The position numbers and the translations under genes are program-made. Under the pieces are notes generated by a model. It was not told the origin of the DNA. It was given only the letters and a program-made list of their open reading frames with translations, and searched no databases. A DNA stretch of 64,000 bases from Acanthosoma haemorrhoidale (lineage: Eukaryota; Arthropoda; Insecta; Hemiptera; Acanthosomatidae), in assembly GCA_930367205.1 (NCBI GenBank), contig OV884009.1:90045189-90109188 (forward strand), written 5' to 3'. Positions 57,575 to 64,000 of the stretch are shown piece by piece. Every line of letters begins with the position of its first letter. The first letter of the stretch is position 1.

Positions 57575-57800
57575 ACCTCGTGGCCTGCTATAAATATGTG
57601 ACAGTAGGAATCGCCATTGCGACGTTTCTTTAGTCTTGTCTCTCGCCCTCTTAGTCAGCCTACGCTAGCTCGTATCCAGTGACGCGGCTGACGGAGGAGC
57701 GTGGGGGACTTCCCAAGACTCCGCTTCCTCTTTCGCATGCGAGAGAGGTGACAACCATGGAGATTTGGGAGGTCTCTGGGATGTTTGTAAATACTTAAGA
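57575..57800 (+). mobile_element. Retroposon copy with full SINE-like head, truncated tail
   Basis: The head (CCTCGTGGCCTGCTATAAAT through GACGCGGCTGACGGAGGAGC) matches the minus-strand copy at 61,104-60,960. The tail (CTTCCCAAGACTCCGCTTCC onward) stops at 'tttgtaaatact'. The B-box-like site seen in the other copy is decayed here to GCTCGTATCCAG. Confidence 0.75.
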
Positions 57801-57964
57801 GAGATACGTAAGGGACTTTTTTTTTTTAGCAATTAATTGTGATGAAACCACATTTGAGATCGGCTGGAACCCATCAAGTATTTGACTAGTTAGCTCTCAA
57901 AAATCCATTTTTCTTAGTACCTCTGTAATTGGTTTTTGGACACATCGTCTTTACATTATATCGC

Positions 57965-58195
57965 GTATGGGACTTCCCAAGACTCCATTTCCTCTTTCGC
58001 ATGCAAAGGAGGAGACAGCCATATGGATTTGGGAGCTCTCTGGGATGTTTGTTAATACTGTATGAATGAGTGAGCGAATGAAAATTGTAATTATGGCATG
58101 AATGAGAACATTTTCACAATTACTTATTGCCCAATAAGCCAGATTTTAATTTTATTACAATAAAGAAGTTTCACTATAATAATAAAAAAAAAAAT
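57965..58195 (+). mobile_element. Retroposon tail copy, complete 3' end
   Basis: Begins at GGGACTTCCCAAGACTCC and runs through GTATGAATGAGTGAGCGAAT and AATAAAGAAG to an A-rich tail. Almost no head remains. Same strand as the copy 170 bases upstream. Confidence 0.75.
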
Positions 58196-58679
58196 TATAT
58201 TATTCGAGCTGATTTCTATTGAAAAGGCGATTTTTAATAATTATGATGGCTTAAAAAAAGTATGTCATTTCGATTAATGCCGATTAATATTTCAGAATCT
58301 TTAATGAGAATTTAAAAAACTCAAGCGCCTGCACTCTGCTCCAAATACTGTTCACTCACTTTTTATGATTGTTTTTCGTTTATTTATACTAAAAATTTAT
58401 AATTAGGCAGTGCAACAAAATTTTAGACGATGTAAAATAAAAGTAGTCTTTAATGTAATGAAAACAAAAATTTGTGATTTTCCACAATGTTTTAATTTTA
58501 ATTTTATCACAATAAAGAAAGGTAATAATCCTGAAATAAATGACTCTTAATAAGTAATAGATTAGAAAAATTAGTTTTAATTAACATTACAGGAACAACT
58601 TCATTATCTATTAATATGTATATACCTATTTAAATCTATCCTTGATTTCGAACAACCATCAGTCAGGAGGCCAACTTCG

Positions 58680-59345
58680 TAGAATATTATTGCCGATTAT
58701 CTTTCTGAGCAAATTAACTGCAGGATCTGGGGTTCTATCTGTGCATATTATATACAAAAGCTATTGGAGCGAAGGCTACATACAGCATGTTCCTGCTGTG
58801 TGACTAAGAACCCTTAGCATAGCCATCACGCCAAAGGTGAAAGGAAGCCTCAGCTAAATGGGACATATATATTCGAGCAGGAGCGACTCGGAGACAAATT
58901 AAACTCCTGATGGAAGCAATTAAAGTCCGTGTCTGCTGGAGGCTAATGTGTAAAAGATAGGAGTGGCTGGGGCAGAGATTAGGCCGTTGTAATGGCCATC
59001 AGCACGTGTTCCAGTCGCAAGAACTCACCCCCATTAATATATCCCACGTGTTGCCGCCTCTTCTTAACCCTTCCCGAGCCTTCTAATGCTGAATTTAAAT
59101 GACGGACATCAGTTAGTGCTGTTGTGCGTCAGCCCTGTTCGTAATTACCGGCTCCTATAACAAACAAAGCTCTGGCAACAATTATGACTCCTAGTTCAAC
59201 AAACGATAGGGTATTAAATGTATATACATACGATATGGAATCGAGTTGGAATGAAGTTGCTATGATACTGGTTGGAACACAGTTATTTGCTTCTTTGCCA
59301 TAGGCCATGCCAACCACAAGGGTCATTAATGCTCACATAAAGACA
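58680..59345. other. GC-richer unique island, candidate regulatory element
   Basis: About 650 bases of even composition without repeats or motif-bearing ORFs. Contains several homeodomain-type CAATTA/TAATTA sites (for example AGCAATTAAAGTC) and an E-box-like CACGTG twice (59,002 and 59,046). Confidence 0.25.
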
Positions 59346-60261
59346 ATCATATTCTTCCAGTCGACCAGCGGTTTTTTAACTTGTATTATCACGTGAGGAA
59401 AGAGATTTGTTAACCTGTTTGGGATTTTATACCATTATTTGTTTAAAATAACAAATATTCTGTCTCTCTACAGTGTAGTTTATTCAACAAAAACGTTTTC
59501 CACAGCACTAAGCTGTCATGTTCAGTTGCTAAAACAAAAAGGTATATGGTAAAAACAGCGTCAAGAGACGTGTGCATACAGAGACAAACGAAAGCTATCT
59601 TTAAAAGCAACAATAAATAAAACCTATATATATATATTTATTGTTGTGATATTTTGATGTGAATTTTGTGATGTAGTCTTTGATTTAAATTCAAAAGAAA
59701 TCAAGGATTGGAATTCGACCCGTGGATCAAAAAGGCGAGAAAAAAAGAGAAGGACTTGAAAACCAATATGGCGTTAGCGTTGTTATTTTTGTGATCTCAT
59801 GAGACAAGGTGTTAAATTAAGATAGAATGTTGTGAAACTTTAAAATATTTTTATTTAAATGGTGACTGGGCATAGGAGAACAATAGACGGAAGAGGAGTT
59901 TTCTCAAAAAAGGAGGATTGAGGTGATCGCGTGGCAGACCAAGAAACAAACGAGTAATGAACGAAAATACGCCGAAGGACGAAGAAAATAGATAGAACAA
60001 TATGAAAAGGACATACAAAGTAATAAATCTGGCCAGTCGCGAAAAATAATAATAAGGTAAAATAAAATAAAAATTTGTTTAGTCAACCATAGTAGTTTTG
60101 TGTCACAAACGTGCTTATTATTATTATTATTATTATTAAAGAAAAGTTTTGTAATTGATCAGTTTTCCTTTTGCCAGAATTCTTTTTTATATTAGCAGAA
60201 CGATTAACCCTCAGGTAAAATTAAATATAAGCAAAATAGATAAAAATCATAACAATATATA
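59346..60261. other. AT-rich intron sequence
   Basis: Only an (ATT)n microsatellite at 60,117-60,137 is notable. Confidence 0.35.
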
Positions 60262-60815
60262 TATATTTATTTTTCATGTTTAATAGTGATCAATATTCTC
60301 ATTCATACCATATTTACAATTCTTCATTGATAAGGTATTTAAAACAGACCGAAGACTCCCAAACCCACATGGTTGTCATCTCCCTCGCACGCGAAAGAGG
60401 AAGCGGAGTATTGGGATGTCCTACGCAGTAGTCTGTACTGTTGTCCAAAGCGTCTATTTAGTTCTTGTCTTTTTAGCCTCGTGTGTGGGTACCATGTCAG
60501 CCTTTTGTCGAGATGGAAACCTAAATACCGTACTGTCTTGGACACTTTTAATTTTAATTTGTAAAAAAAAGTTTATTTTCGTTTTTTGCGTAGTATTGTG
60601 AATTTTCAGCACCTGAAAATGGCTGGAGAAGAGCTTGGAGAAACTAGCTCAGGGTTGTTATTAATCCTGTTCGAAATAAAAATTTGTAATTCTCCTGGGA
60701 TCTAGGCATTAAAGATGAGTATAAAAAACTGAAAAGTACCATTCTTGTTCAGCATATAAGTCGAAAATGTATCTTCGTACTAAACCATGAGACCCAAGAG
60801 ACAGATTGCTCATTT
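60262..60815 (-). mobile_element. LINE-derived retroposon: RT C-terminal piece joined to the shared tail
   Basis: Minus strand. It starts at TGAGCAATCTGTCTCTTGGG (60,813 downwards). The RT part reads VRYLGFHLDKRLTW and THTRLKRQELNRRFGQ, then LLRRTSQ, then the common tail. In Jockey/R1-type RTs the segment after 'LRR' should continue for over 100 residues, so an internal deletion joins it directly to the 3' end. An opposite-strand copy lies at 63,099-63,690. Confidence 0.8.
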
Positions 60816-60824
60816 TTGGGTGGT

Positions 60825-61104
60825 TTACCATATTTACAATTTTTATTCACTCGCTCATTCATACAGTATTTACAAACAGCCCAGAGGCCTCCCATATCCA
60901 CATGGTTGTCGCCTCCCTCACATGCGAAAGAGGAAGCGGAGTCTCGGGAAGTCCCCCTCGCTCCTCCGTCAGTCGCGTCACCGGATTCGATCCAGTAGAG
61001 ACTGACCAAGAGCGCGAGAGCCAAATTCGCTCAGGACATGATTGGAGAAACTGGCTACTGCCAGGACTCCTACTATCACGCACTTATAGCAGGCCACGAG
61101 GCCA
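60825..61104 (-). mobile_element. Retroposon copy: SINE-like head with B-box motif and shared tail
   Basis: Minus strand. Head from CCTCGTGGCCTGCTATAAGT, with TGGATCGAATCCGG at about 60,999-60,984, close to the Pol III B box GGTTCGAATCC. An A box is not convincing. Then GACTGACGGAGGAGC, CTTCCCGAGACTCC and the shared tail, cut off at about 60,829 where the next element begins. Confidence 0.72.
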
Positions 61105-62424
61105 CTGCCGCTTTTAGAAGCTATTTAAAATTAAAATTCAGATATGGTTCTTCCATTTTATATAACGTACTACAAAAAATTCAATACAAAATAAAAAAAA
61201 CAAACTATAATACATTAATTTGGTGCTTATCCCATTGATGGTATGACACATTTAAAACATGTAAAATCTTTTTATGAAGCTGTTAAAAGAGAGAGGTCGG
61301 TTACTGGCGTTATATAGGAGTATGGAAGGATAGGTTTCTCATCATTCGTGTATTCACAGCAACCATATATGATAGTTTGCTTCAAACCCCTTTTGTTTTG
61401 GCATAGTTTCATGTACAATATTTATGAGCTGTAAGTAACAAAATAAACTTAACCTGCAACTGATACTTCTACATTTTCAATTGCCATACTACATTTTATA
61501 CAAAATAAATGACTAAATTATTTAATGCATTTATATAATACAAGTATTTGGAAATTTGAATTTCAAAACTAAAACTTACTTAATCTAAGTTTCCTGTACA
61601 GTCTGTTGCCATCTATCCAGGAAAGGTGGCATTACTAAAGAAGTTATATACTACTAAACACAGCAACTATATGTCTTCGATCCCAGTGAGCATATTGAGA
61701 ACTGAGCCTTAGGCATCCCTGAGGCCGACTAGTGTAATGTTTTTTATTGAAATAAATTTATTTTATACGTTTTTCTTTTCAAAACAAAACTACTAGTTAG
61801 AATTCAAGTAACTGAGCGTGCCCATTTTTCGCCTTTCTGAGTTAAATTATTATTTTATAAAAATAAAGATAAACAACAAGCATCCGTACACACATATATT
61901 ATATGATATTATTGATACAATTTAATTTTATTTCGATCATTTGTACATTAAATAAAAAACGTATGTTTAGTCATCATTATGGCTGTCTTTAAGTGTTAAA
62001 CAATTTTTCAAATTTAATATTATTATTATTATACGCATTATTTATTGGCAAAACATTTTGGAAAGCATATTACATATTTTTTTTAAATCTGCCTCATTTC
62101 TTCCATTTCTTTTCACCGGTGAATACTCCTACGATGGTATGGGCAGGCAATATTGCATTAAGATAATTTGGTTGTTTAGCGCCTGGCTACATTTAATTAA
62201 TTCAACTATATTTCAATAACAATAATGAATAAATAAATGTAATCACATACCTTAGCTATAAAGTAGAGCTAGCCTAGCACAAGCTCCTTGCTAAGCTCAG
62301 GAAGAAAGGGCTGCTCCTTCAAGTGATAGACAAATAAGTTCTAAATACATACATCTATTTACAAAAATATTTACTGTAATTAGCAATGAACATAAATAAA
62401 GATGTTCTTCTCCAAACCAAATAA
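61105..62424. other. AT-rich intron sequence without supported features
   Basis: No ORF with motifs, no repeat partner and no RNA gene visible. Confidence 0.35.
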
Positions 62425-62593
62425 CATTTTGTTGTTAAGTGATATTTGCGGTGACTATTAAAGTGACAAGTGAAGCGTTATGTCTAATGACCCTTTCTCC
62501 ATAAAAAAAAGTAACAAAACGGTATAAGCTGTGAAGTTCTAAGCACTGCTCAAAATACTACATTATTGATTCCATGTAATCATTCCAGTAAAT
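62425..62593. repeat. Segment shared with the centre of the foldback element
   Basis: CACTGCTCAAAATACTACAT and GATTCCATGTAA match 46,612-46,650. Weaker similarity extends back over 'cattttgtt...gtgatatttgcggtga' to 46,500. No inverted arms are present here. Confidence 0.55.
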
Positions 62594-62639
62594 CAATTTT
62601 TTACTCTAGTTTCGAATATTATTTGAAGAAATAGCTTTT

Positions 62640-63085
62640 AAAGGTTAGTTACGACATTGTTTGAGGTAAACACCCACACAGGAAAGAGGCTGTGCCCCGT
62701 GAGGTAGGGGGACCCACAAAAGGACGAAATCCCATTCCGTGTTATTTATTACAGCTCATAAAGCCATGGTTATATGTTCCGTGACCTGTTTATTGGGCAC
62801 CCCAACATTGTCGCCACTTCAAACCGGAGGGCAATTTAGACGTAGACCATGAGTATAAAGCTGGGAAATATGCCTCCTGGTCTTACTCTGGCGAACCGCT
62901 TTTATTGTAAGTATTTGTCAGGCTGATTCAATATCACCCCGGTCGGGCAAAAGCCTGACAAACGCCTCACTTTGTTTCATTCTGGATCCCACCTGTCAAG
63001 GGGGCGGTCGACACCCTTCTTTCCATTTTTTTTTTTCTTCCAGGCTTTCCCGGTAAACCTCCCTCCAAGCTGTACCCGCACTGTG
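62640..63085. other. GC-richer unique island, candidate regulatory element
   Basis: Several TTTATTG/TTTATTAC and CATAAAG words (posterior Hox or caudal-like sites) and CACCTGTCA occur in a 450-base non-repetitive block next to the retroposon cluster. No ORF. Function is inference. Confidence 0.25.
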
Positions 63086-63098
63086 ATACCACCGCTTA

Positions 63099-63690
63099 AA
63101 TGAGCAATCTGTCTCTTGGGTCTCATGGTTTAGTACGAAGATACATTTTCGACTTATATGTTGAACAAGAATGGTACTTTTCAGTTTTTTATACTCATCT
63201 TTAATGCCTAGATTCCAGGAGAATTACAAAATTTTATTTCGAACAGGATTAATAACAACACTGAGCTAGTATCTCCAAGCTTTTCTCCAGCCAGTTTCAG
63301 GTGCTGAACATTCACAATACTACGCAAAAAACGAAAATGAACTTTTTTTTACAAATTAAAATTAAAAGTGAGATAGTACGGTATTTAGGTTTCCATCTCG
63401 ACAAAAGGCTGACATGGAACACACACACGAGGCTAAAAAGACAAGAACTAAACAGACGCTTTGGACAACTGTATAGACTACTGCGTAGGACATCCCAAGA
63501 CTCCATTTCCTCTTCCGCATGCGAGGGAGGTGACAACCATGTGGATTTGGGAGGTCTCTGGGCTGTTTGTAAATACTGTATGAATGTGCGAGTGAATAAA
63601 AATTGTAAATATGGTATGAATAAGAACATTTATCACAAGTAATTATTCCCCAATAAGGCAGATTGTAATTTTATCGTGATAAAGTTTATA
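63099..63690 (+). mobile_element. LINE-derived retroposon, plus-strand partner of 60,262-60,815
   Basis: Same start (TGAGCAATCTGTCTCTTGGG), the same RT piece (an open frame at 63,301-63,642 with VRYLGFHLDKRLTWNTHTRL) and the same tail through CAATAAGGCAGATTGTAA. With the copy at 60,262-60,815 it forms an inverted repeat of about 550 bases with a 2.3-kb spacer. Confidence 0.82.
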
Positions 63691-64000
63691 TATACATTAA
63701 AAATATTTGAAGAGATTTCTGGATGTTTTCTAATTTTTAGGAAATTATTATTATTATTTAGTATCTGGTACGTATAATACAATTTGAATTATATATCATA
63801 ATGCAGCACATATTTATTTACTGTACGAATATTTACATGGAAGATGAATATTGCTCAGTAGCTGTTGCCGACTGGCCCGAAAGCCATTTCCGGTGGCGTG
63901 GGTAGGTGTTAGTCCACATGTGCCTGCAGATGATTGGCACTGGTCAAATTGCTCTGTCACCGAACCTAATTACTCTGTTTCTCTCCTGCGGAATTAACTG
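63691..64000. other. Right edge: AT-rich, then a GC-richer island
   Basis: From about 63,840 the composition rises (GCCGACTGGCCCGAAAGCC, TGGCGTGGGTAGG). No ORF or exon border is clear before the window ends. Confidence 0.25.

Noticed and set aside
60749..61117. Overlapping ORFs of 60-103 codons on both strands
   Set aside because: Produced by the retroposon head and tail sequence; the same frames appear in broken form in the other copies.
1..64000. CRISPR array, phage, bacterial operon or defence system
   Set aside because: Spliced genes, LINEs and animal transposons show eukaryotic DNA; no regularly spaced repeats or ribosome-binding sites with dense ORFs were found.

Overview
This is a window of an AT-rich animal nuclear genome, almost certainly an insect and probably a hemipteran (the order is inference). 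Coding exons are small and split by GT-AG introns, one gene is a recognisable adipokinetic-hormone-type receptor, and the rest is dominated by insect-type mobile DNA: Jockey, Ty3/gypsy, Penelope, mariner/Tc1 and short retroposons. There is no sign of bacterial operons, CRISPR or rRNA, and I found no convincing tRNA gene.

Layout. (1) 151-234, minus strand: a short first coding exon that looks like the start of the ribosome-biogenesis factor TSR2; the gene leaves the window on the left. (2) 1-9.3 kb: otherwise gene-poor, with a decayed Jockey reverse transcriptase and two decayed mariner transposases. (3) 9.5-18.3 kb: a decayed Ty3/gypsy element (gag, protease, RT) split by a nearly complete Jockey-type LINE. 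Next to the LINE is a second, truncated LINE insertion that uses the same target site, and a hairpin sits at the LINE 5' junction. (4) 19,763-27,845, plus strand: a six-exon G-protein-coupled receptor with the features of the AKH receptor, 353 codons, complete from ATG to stop. Its introns hold a Tc1-like element with ~200-bp inverted ends and a Penelope-like element with RT and GIY-YIG remnants. (5) 31,291-41,677, plus strand: the first two coding exons of a second gene, separated by a 10-kb intron. The protein is Pro/Ser-rich and resembles the N-terminal part of a developmental transcription factor. The second exon ends in a split codon, and I could not find the next exon, so the gene probably runs off the right edge. 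(6) 41.7-64 kb, the presumed second intron: two copies of a small IS630/Tc1-mariner-like element with a shared internal deletion, a foldback element, a Tc1 remnant, a dense cluster of chimeric retroposons (one tail joined to two kinds of head), and several GC-richer, non-repetitive-looking islands that could be enhancers.

No metabolic or operon-like cooperation between genes is expected here. The three host genes appear unrelated. The most noteworthy items are the same-site double LINE insertion with its junction hairpin, the retroposon family whose single 3' tail is carried by two different heads, the shared-deletion transposon pair, and the GIY-YIG Penelope remnant inside the receptor gene.
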